From Sympetrum striolatum (lineage: Eukaryota; Arthropoda; Insecta; Odonata; Libellulidae): 64,000 nt of DNA. The translations under genes were made by a program, and so were the position numbers. The stretch lies in assembly GCA_947579665.1 (NCBI GenBank), contig OX388348.1, positions 4,526,001 to 4,590,000 on the forward strand, written 5' to 3'. Positions within the stretch are counted from its first letter, which is position 1; each line of letters starts with the position of its first letter. The notes under the pieces were generated by a model. The model was given only the letters and a program-made list of their open reading frames with translations, ran no database searches and was not told the origin of the DNA. Positions 12,655 through 24,240 of the stretch are shown here, one piece after another.

Positions 12655-14515
12655 AGACTCGACACGAAATTTCATTGATGGATCTCTTAACGTTTTTGAG
12701 TGGAATGCTAACGGAATTTAGAAAAAAACTTGACTGAGTTACATAATGTACTTGTTAATAAAATCATTGATATTGCTTTGATCGCTGAGACACACCTGGT
12801 CGCCGAAATATCCATCGCTTTTCCACTGTGTCAGGCGATACAATTCTAGGAAAATAGGGGGTGTTTGCTTTATGTTTCTAAAAGATTAAAAACAATCAAT
12901 GTTCCGAAATTTAAAAATCTCGAAGCAATAGGTATTACGATCAAGGGCGAACGGAACCTAATTTACTTTATTGCGGCGTACAATTCGCAAAAATATCCTA
13001 AAATCGTTTTTTTTCAAAACTTTTTAAAAAATTCTCGAACTCAAGAACTATTCTATGAGGCGATTTAAAATGCAAAAAAATAAAGCATTGGGATGTCGGA
13101 CCAATAACGGAGAAATCTTCTTGAGTGGATGGCGCAATTCCGCTTTCAAATTCATGCTCCCAATCAATTCACACACATCGTTAAAAATCACCCAGAATGG
13201 AATGACATTCTCGACTAATTTTTAACCTCGTTTGAGACGAAGCAGATTGATTGTTTTTGATGTCCTCGACTCAGACCATCTTCCGATCTTCGCGCATTTT
13301 CCCGTAGACCTTGGCGATGTTTTTTCCGAAATTTTTAATCCTCTTTAGGGATCGTTTTAAGTCTCCTCTTGATCTTTTAAAATTCGACGAGACAAAAGAT
13401 TTCACCGATCATGACGAAATCGATTCGGAAATTTTTACTTTGACGAAGCCCATGAATGTAGCTTTCGTAAAAAGTTTAAAAATTAAAAAGAAATTGCCAA
13501 TGGGCCACGTCAATCTCCCGCGAATCATTTAGACAAAATTGAAACTCGCGACAGAGTTAGAAAATTATTCCAAAGAACCGGGAATATGACATACAACAAT
13601 TTATAACGACATATTCGCTCGGAAATGCAAAAAGAGATTAAAAAATTTTAAAATGGTAAAATCGAACGAGAGATTGACGAACTGGGCTCAAACGACCCTA
13701 ACAAAAGAGCCCTTTGGAAATTCATTTGCAAAATCAAAGGGAAAAATCAAGGAATAAATATTCCGATAAAATCAGAGAATGGTAATTTTATTATTTCGGA
13801 CTCAAAAAAATGTACTTTTTGGCGATCTTTTAAAACTTTTACTCCTTTTAACTCCTTTCCCAAAAGCCGTCGGGCCGCCACCCCGCGCATTTGGCAAAAC
13901 CGCCGATGTCTCAGCGGCCCGCCGGACCGTGACGGAAAAATTCATTGAAAGAGTCGGTCACATCCCTCGTCTTCGCTCCGGTGTCGGAGCCGACCTTGAC
14001 GTCTGTTGACGAATTGAAAAACGTAATAAGAAACTTGAAGACAAAATCAAGCCCCATGTCGGGATGGAATCACAGCGAAAATGGTCCTTTCCAAGTAATA
14101 TTCTGTCAGCCATTGTTAAAATTTTAAACTCTTTAATGACTCTTGGATATTTTCCCAAAGACTGGAAAACTGCAAAAAATGATACCGAAGCCAGGAAAGG
14201 ACAACTCAGAATCTCGCCCAATAAGTCTCTTGGCAATTCTTGGCAAGTGCTTAGAAAAAAGTTCTACCCAATCGACCCAACGAACATATCGCGCTTTTTA
14301 ATCTTATACCCGAATTCCAGGCAGGGCTTAGGACAGGTCTCGGAAAATTGACAGAGGATATCGTCGATGGTTTGAACTCGAAACAATCAGCGACCGCCTG
14401 CTTTTCAGATTTTCAAAGTTCATTCGACAAGGTTTGGCACTACTGCTTTATTTTCAAATTAATTGACTGTGGTTTTCCCTTCTATCTTATTAAATGGATT
14501 GACTCTTTCCCGGTA
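12655..14515 (+). pseudogene. Jockey-like LINE ORF2: endonuclease and N-terminal half of RT, 3' truncated
   Basis: The endonuclease shows an N-terminal FEWNANGI at about 12700, IALIAETHL near 12780, GGVCxYVSKRLK near 12860 and DVLDSDHLPI near 13265. The RT reads PKPGKDNSESRPISLLAILG (14195-14250), then DFQSSFDKVWHYCFIFKLI and GFPFYLIKWIDSF at 14410-14510. The sequence stops there abruptly, so the second half of the RT with the YADD box and the 3' tail are missing. Loss of a LINE 3' end is unusual, because simple insertion truncates the 5' end. A later deletion or insertion at 14516 is likely. Many stops and frameshifts are present. Confidence 0.82.
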
Positions 14516-14520
14516 CGATA

Positions 14521-14543
14521 AGCCTAGACTCCAAGTCTAGGCT
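14521..14543. repeat. Perfect hairpin at the LINE break point
   Basis: AGCCTAGACT, CCA, AGTCTAGGCT: 10-bp perfect arms with a 3-base loop, six bases after the last recognisable LINE codon. It may be the end of an element that truncated the LINE. Confidence 0.75.
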
Positions 14544-15390
14544 ACAGTATTATATCTAAAGTATGATTAATTCACCGCTAAGAAAGCCTATATTTATCTC
14601 TACGAGTATTTGAGTGCCACCATGGAAAGATTGCTGTAACGCTACATATACTATTCTATCTTGTACGAAAACTCAGAGGGAGCGGGGCTAAGCAGGATGG
14701 ATTAGAATTCCAATTTAAGCTGCAGATATGGCGGCGTCTGATTGGATATATGTGCAATATTGTGACTCGGCCAACGGAAGCTACTGCGATGTATCGGTGG
14801 AGTTCATTAAGCACTCCCCGGAGGTCTCTCGCAGGGGAACCGTCAAAGCACAGCATGCTGATGCGTCGAAAATTGGGTTTCATTTGGAATCCTCCCATGC
14901 ATCAATTAACCGCTCTCTCGTTGCCTAGGATTTTGCTCACGGGAGATAGGAATACATTTCAGGAAAAGTACATAAAATAGATCAGCCCCTTTAAGATGAC
15001 CTTGCGATGGTCATCGAGTTACTGTTTAACATTTTACAAAATAGTAAATAAAGATCATTTATTCCTGATATAAAGGAAAGACACAATCAGCATTGTTTAG
15101 TTCATTATAATGGCTTACTTTAGACTGTATTATTAGATGATTTTATTATTACCTTAAGGCCACAAGTAACCTCGGTCGTTTGTTGCGGTCTTTTTTTTAC
15201 CTCCTGAACGTAATATCTAAAATTGAAGTTTTATTTTCCAATCCTGCTAGTGACGCCAAATGGAAAATATTCTCTTTTAGTTTATTTAGCGAATGATTTC
15301 CATCTCTCATATTAAATTACGATGTTTTGGTGTTTGAATGTAGAAAACGCAGCGGCAAAATTACATTTTAGTTTCACATGTGGTTTATCT
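14544..15390. other. Unassigned sequence with a GC-richer block
   Basis: The part at about 14670-14930 is less AT-rich, and its plus frame is open (14728-14928) but matches nothing known. The motif GGAGCGGGGCTAAGCAGGA at 14680 resembles GGAGCGAGGCTTAGTAAACA at 18085, so both may belong to one dispersed repeat. A CCAAT-type box (minus strand) lies at 14736. Nothing else was recognised. Confidence 0.3.
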
Positions 15391-15860
15391 TAAGTAACTT
15401 ATCTCTCATAAGGAATATAATGGAAAAGTAGGACGTCGTTTGAGGCAGTTGCAACCAATATTTCTGCTTGAATCTGCTTACATAGTTAGAGATGGCGATT
15501 TTCTGTTGTGCTGCATAGAAAGTTATGCCAGAAAGGCCCGGGTTCGATGCCGGGCGGTCAATATGTCTCCAGTTTAAAATACATTGGATTAGTATTTCAA
15601 TATTTTTTTGATGCACTTATCGAAATGATGGGAAGTTCGTGCTTGGCTTGAAGATATAAGGTAAGAATTGGTTTATGAAAAAAAATTCATAATACCGTAC
15701 TATTCCTGGGTTCGATGCCAGAGCACATTAGCATTTCTCTCATAAAGAATATAAGGGAAAAGTAAGACGTCGTTTGAGGAAGTTGCAGCTAATGTTTCTG
15801 CTTGAATTTTCATACATAGTTAGAGATGGTGATCTTCTGTTGTTTAGTATTGGGGTAAAA
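15391..15860 (+). repeat. R1 repeat, copy 1: about 1.4 tandem units with two tRNA T-arm-like modules
   Basis: The unit starts near CTCATAAGGAATATAA and contains AAGTAGGACGTCGTTTGAGG and TTTCTGCTTGAATTTTCA. It carries the module CCCGGGTTCGATGCCGGG at 15537-15554, then TTTTTTTGATGCACTTATCG, then a second module CCTGGGTTCGATGCCAGAG at 15705-15723. The unit then restarts at 15736, a period of about 335. Each module resembles a tRNA T arm/B box (GGTTCGANTCC) with short complementary flanks. The same order is found at 31.7-32.4 and 37.8-38.7 kb. No coding signal is present. Confidence 0.75.
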
Positions 15861-17599
15861 GTCAGCTCCATAATACACTTACTTTCTGCAAAGAATGTTC
15901 TTCGTTGGTTTTGAGTGATACATATATAGAATATATATCTGTTATTTGTGTTTAATCATTGTTTCCGAGAATCATTTTTCCCTTTCAGAAAATGTCTCCT
16001 AAAAGGTGGTGCTGCTTATCCTAATGTGATCATCGAATATATTTTATAATCCCTAAATCGTTTTTGTCATCATCGAAGAAAGTGTTCATTCAAAGGATAT
16101 GAGATTAAATCTTTAGGTGACTTTGTAGACTTGATTATAATTTCATTTACTTTGTTCACTGGTTTGGAAAAAAATCTAGGCTGGAAGCAGCTATCTACCA
16201 AAAATTATGAGGCAAGTGTTACGATCAAGACTGTATTAAGAGTAATTATCAATTTGCATTTCCCCGTTGAGAATCAACGGGCACTTCTGCTAGTTTATAA
16301 TAATTCAAAAGAGTCTAAAGAGAGAATTGTTTTGCGGTTAAGCTTATTTGAATGAAAGTACGCTATAAAATGAGATACACGTTTCTTATTTTAATTTTCC
16401 GATGAAGAATAAAAGTAGATACATTCAATTTCGTGCGTGAGATAACATTTGGAGACCTTTTGGAATAAGAAAGTGTTCTTATAAGAAGAAAAGAGGCTAA
16501 GATATCAAATAAATTATATAAAAAAAATCGATGAGTACTGTTCGACATCAGGGTTTTCAAGAAAGGGAGATTAGCATTTTCATGACAAAAATAAACACAA
16601 ATCGTAGGTGAAGAAATTTGGAAAAATTGTCATTTTTCATGATGCACTGATAATATTTATGCACGTATAAAATTACGGAAAAAATGTTCATTCATTTATT
16701 TCAGTAAAAACCTTTCTGTAGCTTGGTTTCAAATACGTCTTATTTAAATCTCTTTCGAGAGCCTATTTCTGGCGGAAAACCTTTACTATCAGCATTAAAA
16801 AATACCAATTTTATAAAAATTTAATAAAGAAGTATGTTTTCAAAAACCCCACTCCGTGCCACAGGGTGAACCTTGGCGGGCCGTACGTTCTGTTGTCCTT
16901 ATAGTGAGTTTGGGTTGTCCTGAGAGTCTTATTTAAAATTTGATCATGCATATTGAAGGGGTCGCATACATAAGTAGCAAATACGGCTATAACAAACCTC
17001 CTGTGTATACAAATTAGCCAATAATCACGTATCCCCAGTTCACTTCCCGTTTATTTATTCTGTAAAACTCCCCAACCACAAAGGCTTTGATTCAATTCCT
17101 CCGGTTCTTATAGAACTAGCATTCATTTCAAATCCGTATTCCCACTATATCTGCATTAATAATACAGTTCAACTTTGACAAATATAATCTAAGCTGTATT
17201 GACACAATAATTTTGTAAAGAATTTGAATTTTTATTTTCTCTTAAACCATTACATAATTAAAGTTTATAGTTATAATGGTCTATTCATCCCTGAGTATTT
17301 ATTCAAATTATTACTGCGTGTCAATGAACTATATGTAGTACAAGCAATTGTATTCCTTAATTCATGATTTATAAATTTATGAGTAATTTTTAGTGTACCA
17401 ATTTCAAAGAAAAAATATTTCCTAAATATGTATCCATGTTAAATAACCTCTTCTGGCGATGCCAGAAAAAAATCTTAAATAATTCCCAAAGTAAAAAATC
17501 AAAATAAATCTCAAACTATCGCAAGAATAACTAAAAATTGTTTATCGTAACTCTCATTCCTATAATACTGCTAAAGCGTCTCTTCATTTTCTTTCCGCC
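15861..17599. other. AT-rich stretch without recognised genes
   Basis: A good acceptor (TTTTTCCCTTTCAG at about 15990) leads only into a 10-codon frame. Open frames at 16131-16355 and 16363-16560 look like chance. Nothing else was recognised. Confidence 0.4.
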
Positions 17600-17870
17600 T
17601 TAAAACTGTTCCTGTCACATTATCGTCGTTTGTTATTGCGGCTCTCCGTTTTCCTCTTGTTACGAATTCATAATCCGGAACCTTTTTCACTTAAGATGAA
17701 TGGAATGTATTTACTCAGCAAGCATCCTCGTAAACGGCATTGTACTTGCTGTAATCGAGCTTCTATGAATGGCCTTCATAGCGGCCGGTCATCCCGGCAA
17801 ATACTATTCTTGCCTCTGAATACCTTGGGAATGGCGTCCACTCTCGAGAAATTGCCAACAAGAATTTCGG

Positions 17871-17902
17871 CATTCAGTTTGTCTTTTGAGACAAACTGAA
17901 TG
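17871..17902. repeat. Perfect 14-bp hairpin
   Basis: CATTCAGTTTGTCT, TTTG, AGACAAACTGAATG: fully complementary 14-bp arms with a 4-base loop. The flanks (17630-18240) are less AT-rich than the neighbourhood. An open plus frame runs into the hairpin but matches nothing known. Confidence 0.8.
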
Positions 17903-18240
17903 TTCTTTCGAGTGGTTGCAGCGTAGGTTCGACGTCCACAACCACAGGGAAAATATTGTCTCGGATATCGGTCCTAAAAAGTGCGAAAGTTGTAGGATTC
18001 AAGTAGTGTATTTATAATAGTAAAGTTAGTTATTAGCTAGAGGGCTGTTTTAAACCACCAATTACCGCCACAAGATTCGGAGAAGGAGCGAGGCTTAGTA
18101 AACAAGACGAGTGGCTACCAATAGACAAATTAATTATTGTCAAGGATACAACTGGAGCAGCAATACAGCAGTATTTACCTGTGTTAATAACGCCATGAAA
18201 GGAAAAATGGTATGTCCAGAGTGATATGACGCCCACCTGT

Positions 18241-20990
18241 GGAACATTTTCAATAGTTTTTGAAGGAGAATTGCCATTACGGAAACAGAAGATAAGGGCT
18301 GCCAGTCAAAATATCACATTGAGGAAATGTGCCCGGTAGTGGAAAATAACCTAGAATTCCTCTCCTTGGCCCTGCTTTCATTCTAATGTGGTAGTGAATT
18401 TTCTAATATTGGAAGGGAAATATTACGTCATGTTGTGGAGCGTGTGTATGTCGAGAGAGTGAAAACGTATTCCATTATCGACTCCTATTTTACTGTTTTC
18501 TTCGGAAGTGACATTCGTAAGAAGCGCGACCTTTGGTTGTGTTTGCAACAAAGGATTGCATTATGTCCGAAGGTATGGATGTAATTCATAATATTGCTCA
18601 ATTAAGTAATTATTTATTTCAACTAACTGATAAATGGATTTAAGTTCTTGGTTCTGCTTTGGTTATTATTAACTTATTATTTATTTCAACTAACTAATTA
18701 ATCGATTCAATTAACTGTTTCATTACGAAAGATAATTTTCTCGAACAAGTTGCTTTACGAAACTTCTAAATGTATACTAGGAATCAAACTACGGTGACTT
18801 TTTGACATGTTCGCATATATTCCTGTATTCAATTAGGATAACATTAAATAAGAACGGTTTTAAGGAGGGAGGAACTCTATTCAAATGTATGCAAAGAGTG
18901 CAATGGATATGTGTTCATATGACATTCCTCTGCCTTCGTGATTCCAATTACAAGGAATGTTATAGCGGCACTGTTTATGACCTCCATGGGGCAATGTTTC
19001 GTAGAAGGGTATTGTACGTCCATCGAATATCCGCGTTTAAGTAGATATTATTAGTTATGTATTTGAAATTGTACAATCTGATTATAATAGTGAAATTAAA
19101 GTTTCAGATTCAGAAATGTTAAATTCAATATAAATTTGCTACTATCCTATGTATAGTTCAAGCAAATTGATTTTCAAGTAAATGAAATACAATGAGATGC
19201 ATTAAATTGAAGGTTGGCATCTTTAAGTAAATTTCGAAACGAATGCTCTAAAACAGGGTCTTTGGCAACATTAAATAACCGTATAGGATAAAATGTAAGT
19301 TTAAAGGTATGCCAAGAGAGGATAGCTTCGTATTTTGCGCAGTGAGGAGAATTATGATGACAATTTCAGTTAAGGATATCCTCTACTCAGTTCATCTTCA
19401 TGAATTTTGTATTTTTTAGAATCACAAAGGATCACTCTCATGTGGAAGATTCCTCTCTTAGAGGCACAACTGTTGCGGTAATAAATATTTTGTTTTACTA
19501 AAGTTATTATTTAACCGTAAGGATATTTAATCGCTCTCTGAGTATCATGAAGTTCAAGTATTGAGTTGTTAATGAACATCGATAACTTGAATTTCGCAGT
19601 CGAAGCCAGAAGACCTGGAGTATTTGTTATATTTTGTCCATAAATATTCCTGTGGAATTTTCTCTGATTTAATTGGATGATTTATAATAAAACAAAATAT
19701 TTAATATTCCATTAATTCTAATCATTCGGTCTCTTGGCATAAAAAATGCGTTTTAGAAACGGAATGTTATTTGGTATTATCTGTATATTTGTATACTTTT
19801 AAATTAAAATATGCTTAAGATGTAACTTCGGAGACGAGAAATGTCTCGTAAGTTTAATTATGCTTCAGATACGCGACAATAAGTTAATATATAATTTTAT
19901 CATCTACAAAAATGGATAGAATAGGCTTTTGAGATCGCCTTACTTGTGTATAAAATAAGTAAACAACAAAAGAGTACATTCAGAACGCATATAAAGGAGA
20001 TCGAAATTTTTATGAAGTAACAAAAACTAATTAATCAACTAACCAAGTTTAATATCTTGTTTTTGACTTCGAAACATAGTATGAGATGATAAATCATGTT
20101 GTGTTTTGCAGGATTAAGATTTTTACACAGGGTTCATAACAGAGGATTTCCTAATTATTAGGAAACGCTTATTGATTTTGAGTATTGACCTTAAAATGAT
20201 ATCGATTTGGTTATTCATAACTTAAAACCATCGCTAATACTATAATATTAGGAAAATATTGAAAAATTATTGAGGTTTTGTTTAGCAATAAATGTCTTTA
20301 ACGCAGTGCTTATTAAATAAATTTGCGGTTAATGGTAGTTATGCGAGGTTTTTTCGAAAATTATCCATGTATTTCAATGTCAACAAATATGTTTGTGATA
20401 AAATAATAAGATTACCCTGAGAATTAAATTCGAAAATGAATTTACATAGAGCGAGACTGCGAATGCACCGGATCGAGATTTCACGCTGTGCTCCTCGGAT
20501 CGCTCTGACAGGACAACTCAATAGAATAAGTTCATTGCTTCCACATTTCAATTAATGCTTAACTTAATTTCCATAAATTTAAGTAATACAAGATTACAGG
20601 TAAGAATCTCAGTTTTTTCCGCGCCAGAAACTGTTCATATACGAACTGATTGTGAGCAGTAGTAGTTGATCCCTAAATCCTTGCTGAAAGCATGAAAATA
20701 TGCTACTTGATATTTTGCAAGGTGTTTGTAAAATGATTTCTCAAATATCTTACTACATGACTAAAGAATTGATGCAAGTCTACAGAAATTACTATTGAGA
20801 TAAGTTTACTTAGAATAAATTAAAGGTTATATTCTATCTCTAAATGAATTCTTTTAATGTACAATTTAATATAACGCAACAAAAAATGTGAAGAAATTTT
20901 TTTGAATACAAATTCAAAGAATACAAAAATAATAAATTATATTGGTTTTGAATTATTTACAAGGGTTTGCAGTTAAGCAGTAGCATAACT
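18241..20990. other. AT-rich stretch without recognised genes
   Basis: One possible first exon ends ATGTCCGAAG before GTATGG at 18563, but no partner exon was found. A minus-strand frame at 20551-20339 lies over a small CpG-richer patch. Neither could be supported further. Confidence 0.35.
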
Positions 20991-21061
20991 CATAACCTCC
21001 AACTTCTTCTCCTCGATTTAATTCCTCCTTTCAGCTACGTCGTTTTTTCTTTTCTTCTCCT

Positions 21062-21682
21062 CTAATTTCTTTTCTTCAATTTCAGACGTTTCTTATAGTA
21101 ATTCCTTCTCTCAATCCTCATTTCCTTTAGGACATCCAACCTTACAGGTCTGGATGATTGTATTTTTACCGTGTTATCTACCTTTGTGTTATCTCTTAAT
21201 TTAGGGGTGTGTTGAGCCTCTACAGTTTCCTTAGTTCCTGAATAGAATGAAATTCGAAATACAAAATTTCCGTTTTCATCAATACATAAATAAATCTTGT
21301 TTAGAAAGAAAAACTTTTTACATATTCTCTCCCCAATCGTCTTCGGAAGGCTTAAATGAAAATAAATAAATTTTAGACATCACGTCCGAATATTCGAATT
21401 CTTTCCTCCCTCTTCCGGTTTTATTTGTGTTGTCCAAATACCTTTTCTACCCTCTCTCCAACACTTTCCACCTGTTTTCGCAATTCGCAGGTGGCACATC
21501 CTGTCTTATTTGGGCCCACAATTCCACCGCTACCACTTCAAAGAGTCTCTTTAAATTTCTTATTTTGTAAGTCCCAACTAGTCCCCTTAATTTTTTGTAA
21601 ATATCAAGGAACATGAGGGTGCTGTTTCTTGTCCAAGTGAATGCTTCCTTGGATTCGTCATCCCGGCTGCTTCCTTCGAAGA
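21062..21682 (-). pseudogene. Myb/SANT-like DNA-binding domain gene remnant, two exons
   Basis: Exon 1 (21682 to about 21384) follows a CTTTAG acceptor and reads EAFTWTRNSTLMFLDIYKKL, then NCENRWKVLERG*KRY and NKTGRGRKEFEYSDV. This is the trihelix/Myb-SANT-like pattern (W...FLxxY, cxNRWkvLxxxYK, ktGxgRkxFey) common in insect SANT/MADF-type proteins, some of which derive from transposons. The stop replaces the tyrosine expected before KRY. Exon 2 (21237-21062) follows ATTCTATTCAG, reads GTKETVEAQHTPKL...RPVRLDVLKEMRIERRNYY and ends at TAG; a basic, helix-prone tail follows in another frame. In the family this domain binds DNA in the nucleus. The donor of exon 1 is weak. It is a recently broken gene or a domesticated or transposon-derived copy. 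Confidence 0.62.
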
Positions 21683-21822
21683 CTAAAGATTAACTTAAAC
21701 CTAAAGAAGGGGACAGATGGTTATCTACAGTCACAATAAAATTTCAATATGATATGAACCATAACCATAAGTTTAGCAGAAACTAATTGTTTCTTATATG
21801 AACCGCCAGAGGCGTAATTTAG

Positions 21823-21955
21823 GGATTATTTATCGTTCGCGGTGACAAATTTCCTGAACCGATTCCGAACCGCGCATGCGCTCTGAAGGAGAACCGAACT
21901 AGTTCTGAACTCTTTCGGGATTGTCTCCGCGAACAAACCTAGTCAACGATAGGAT
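21823..21955. mobile_element. Short inverted-repeat (MITE-like) element
   Basis: The left side reads TATCGTTCGCGGTGACAAAT. The reverse complement of the right side reads TATCGTTGACTAGG...TTCGCGGAGACAATCCC. The shared parts, TATCGTT and TTCGCGGWGACAA, are separated by an indel. The centre is CpG-rich (CCGAACCGCGCATGCGC). I could not identify a superfamily or a target duplication. Confidence 0.4.
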
Positions 21956-22062
21956 TAAGGTCTAGTAATTGGCTTAAACAATCGCAATTATCATTAAATA
22001 TGAACAAAATCCACATTCATTTAATGAAGGGCTTCATTGTTTAAGTGAATTAAGCATGCAAA

Positions 22063-22145
22063 CATAGTGTTGTGAGAGTTTTGCGTGCCAAAAAAATTCT
22101 CTCACGTGCCACTTTGGGCACGCGTGCCATAGGCTCACAACCACT
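22063..22145. mobile_element. hAT-like terminal fragment or MITE
   Basis: The sequence contains GTTGTGAGAG...GCGTGCCAAAAAAATTCTC, then CACGTGCCACTTTGGGCACG, then CGTGCCATAGGCTCACAAC. The outer GTTGTGAG and CTCACAAC are complementary, and repeated GTGCCA/GGCACG words are typical of hAT-derived repeats. The assignment comes from remembered similarity. Confidence 0.45.
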
Positions 22146-22854
22146 CGTATCAGAGTGGCTCCTCGGCTGGACTCTGAAATCCGGGGGGATGGCAACGATT
22201 TTTAGGCTTCTGTGTTAATATACTATAGGATAAACAGTTGTTATTCACTACTTAGATTGTTGGAAAGTTGATCTAAAACAAATTGCTCTCATCCAAGCCT
22301 TTCCTTTCACATCAACATGTACAATATTTTCTTACAATCCTTTGAAAGAGCAATACTTAAGATTATTACATAAGATAATTCGTCGTATTTTTAAAAAAGC
22401 TCAAATCATGATGGAATAGAATTCGCTCTCTGGACCTTATCTCTCCAATAAATGGTACGATCCATAAAAATCCCCAATCCTTTCCCTCTTTCAGCCTCCT
22501 CGATTAATTCTACTCTGGATGGTTTAGAAAACCTTCTAGGTATATCATTTAAGTTTAATGACGATATTTTAAATTTTAATTTTACAAGTAACTGAAAATA
22601 TTACGCCCGAAAAATGGTATAAGTAATTGTAATCTCCGACATGGAAAAGTTTTATAAACGATATCTTCGCACGAATCAATGCGTCTGTAGTTACAGAAAT
22701 GCTTAAAAGATTCTATACAATGTTATTTTATCGATCTAACACCATTTAATGCTACCTTGAAGCTACTTGTTTTGGGAAGCGCGTTCATGTAGCTGAAAAG
22801 GAAAGGATAATATTTCGAGGGGGCTTGAAAGAGTAAACAATGGAAAATCCTTTG

Positions 22855-23885
22855 ACTTCTTTATTAATATTTTTAAAACATTCTTCACAAATTTTAAGAA
22901 AGTGCTTTGCTCACATGCGTTTATCGCCGTATTGGCAATACAGTTTAGTTTTTATGTCCTTATTCCTGGGACATATAACACATCGCCCACTACCTCCTTT
23001 TGTAATCTTCTCTTGAGGCTCTGATTTCGATGGCTCTCCAAATTTTTCGGCTTTTCTTTTTAGTTCTTTTGGCAAGTTTTTTGCGATACCCTCTTTATTA
23101 TAAAGGGTTTTATCAACCCCGTAGCGATTTCTCTGAGGAACATCCTCCTATTTATCCTTATATCTGGATATATGCTTCTACATACAATAAAAGCATTTAT
23201 ACTCCAAGTGTTTAGCAAATGGTAAAATATTGCTAATGGCCATCTTCAAGTATTTCTTGCCACGCTTTAAGTCCCACACATTTCATCTACAGTATCGACG
23301 CCGTCTTTTGTCGAATTATAAAATGTTATTACTTCAGGCTTCTGTTTCTTGCTTGTGGACGCATCAATGATGTTTTCTTTGTTGATACTTGAAATGATCA
23401 GCACATTCGTTTTCTCTTTTGGGACATATGATACCAGGGTCATGTTTTTCCTGAAGAGAAACAAGCTGCTGTACTCCTCTCTATTTTTTACTTCTCGAAT
23501 TTGTGGAGGGAGTTCCTTTTTATCCTTACGGATGGTCCCGACTAGCGTCAACTTTTCCTGGAGTAAATCCTCTAAAAGTGGCACGCTTAGAAACCAATTG
23601 TCGGCAGTCACGTTCCTCCCTGTCCCCACAATCGGGCTGACAATCTGTTTTACGACGTCCTTAGGAATATTGCTGTGTTTATGAGGACCATCTGGTTAAA
23701 TCCCAACATGAACTTCTAAGTTTTTGGTATAACATACTCCAGCACCCACAAGAGCGAAAATCTTTATCCCATGCTTGGCCGGTTTGTTGGGTAGATATAG
23801 GTGGAAAGAACATCTGCCTCGAAAAAGAATCAGTTGTTTATCTACGGTGACGAAAGAATGTTATAATTGAAATATAAGAAATTCT
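22855..23885 (-). pseudogene. piggyBac transposase, catalytic and C-terminal part, decayed
   Basis: Reading on the minus strand: VTVDKQLILFRGRCSF and PAKHGIKIFALVGAGVCYTK, a TAA near 23698, then KHSNIPKDVVKQIV. Next comes the open stretch 23629-23267 with NVTADNWFLSVPLL, LTLVGTIRKDKKELP, LVSYVPKEK and DGVDTVDEM. The FRGR, NVTADNWF and DTVDEM blocks are core DDE_Tnp_1_7 motifs, including the aspartate of NVTADNWF. Beyond a stop near 23265 come C-terminal cysteine-rich pieces ICP, LYCQYGDKRM and FLKICEECF (22870-22975). In an active element this protein cuts at TTAA targets. Multiple stops show inactivity. The N-terminal region (23890-24250) is not recognisable. Confidence 0.88.
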
Positions 23886-24240
23886 CACTTACTAATTAGT
23901 GACCAGGAGCTTGGAGGAGGAGATGGATAAACTTACGAAGAAACACTTTCCCAATGGTATAGAAGAGAGCACAGGAGAATAGTAAAGTCATTCCATCCCT
24001 TACGTTGCTTTTCTTCTCTGAGTAAAGTTATCTCACAAACTCGAGCACTGAATCGCTAACGTCGACTCTGTGAGGCACCACAAATTAGAATGACCAAATC
24101 TTTCCACCCGAGTTTCGGTACCCCAACAAGGACTGTCCCTGTTTCTTCTTCGATGCGGTCAATCGACAATTATTTTAGCCATGTAACCAAAAAACAAATC
24201 CTTATTGTTATATCTCGTAAAATTAAGACCTACGTGCCCT

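Noticed and set aside
17630..17899. Plus frame of 89 codons with cysteine-rich look
   Set aside because: It runs into a perfect hairpin and has no domain; part of the frame is explained by the palindrome.
18520..18563. Possible first exon ending ATGTCCGAAG before GTATGG
   Set aside because: No downstream exon in matching phase and no promoter motif could be found.
20339..20551. Minus frame over a CpG-richer patch
   Set aside because: No initiator, DPE or partner exon; evidence is composition only.
23349..23684. Plus-strand open frame of 111 codons
   Set aside because: It lies antisense to the piggyBac transposase, whose motifs are unmistakable on the minus strand.
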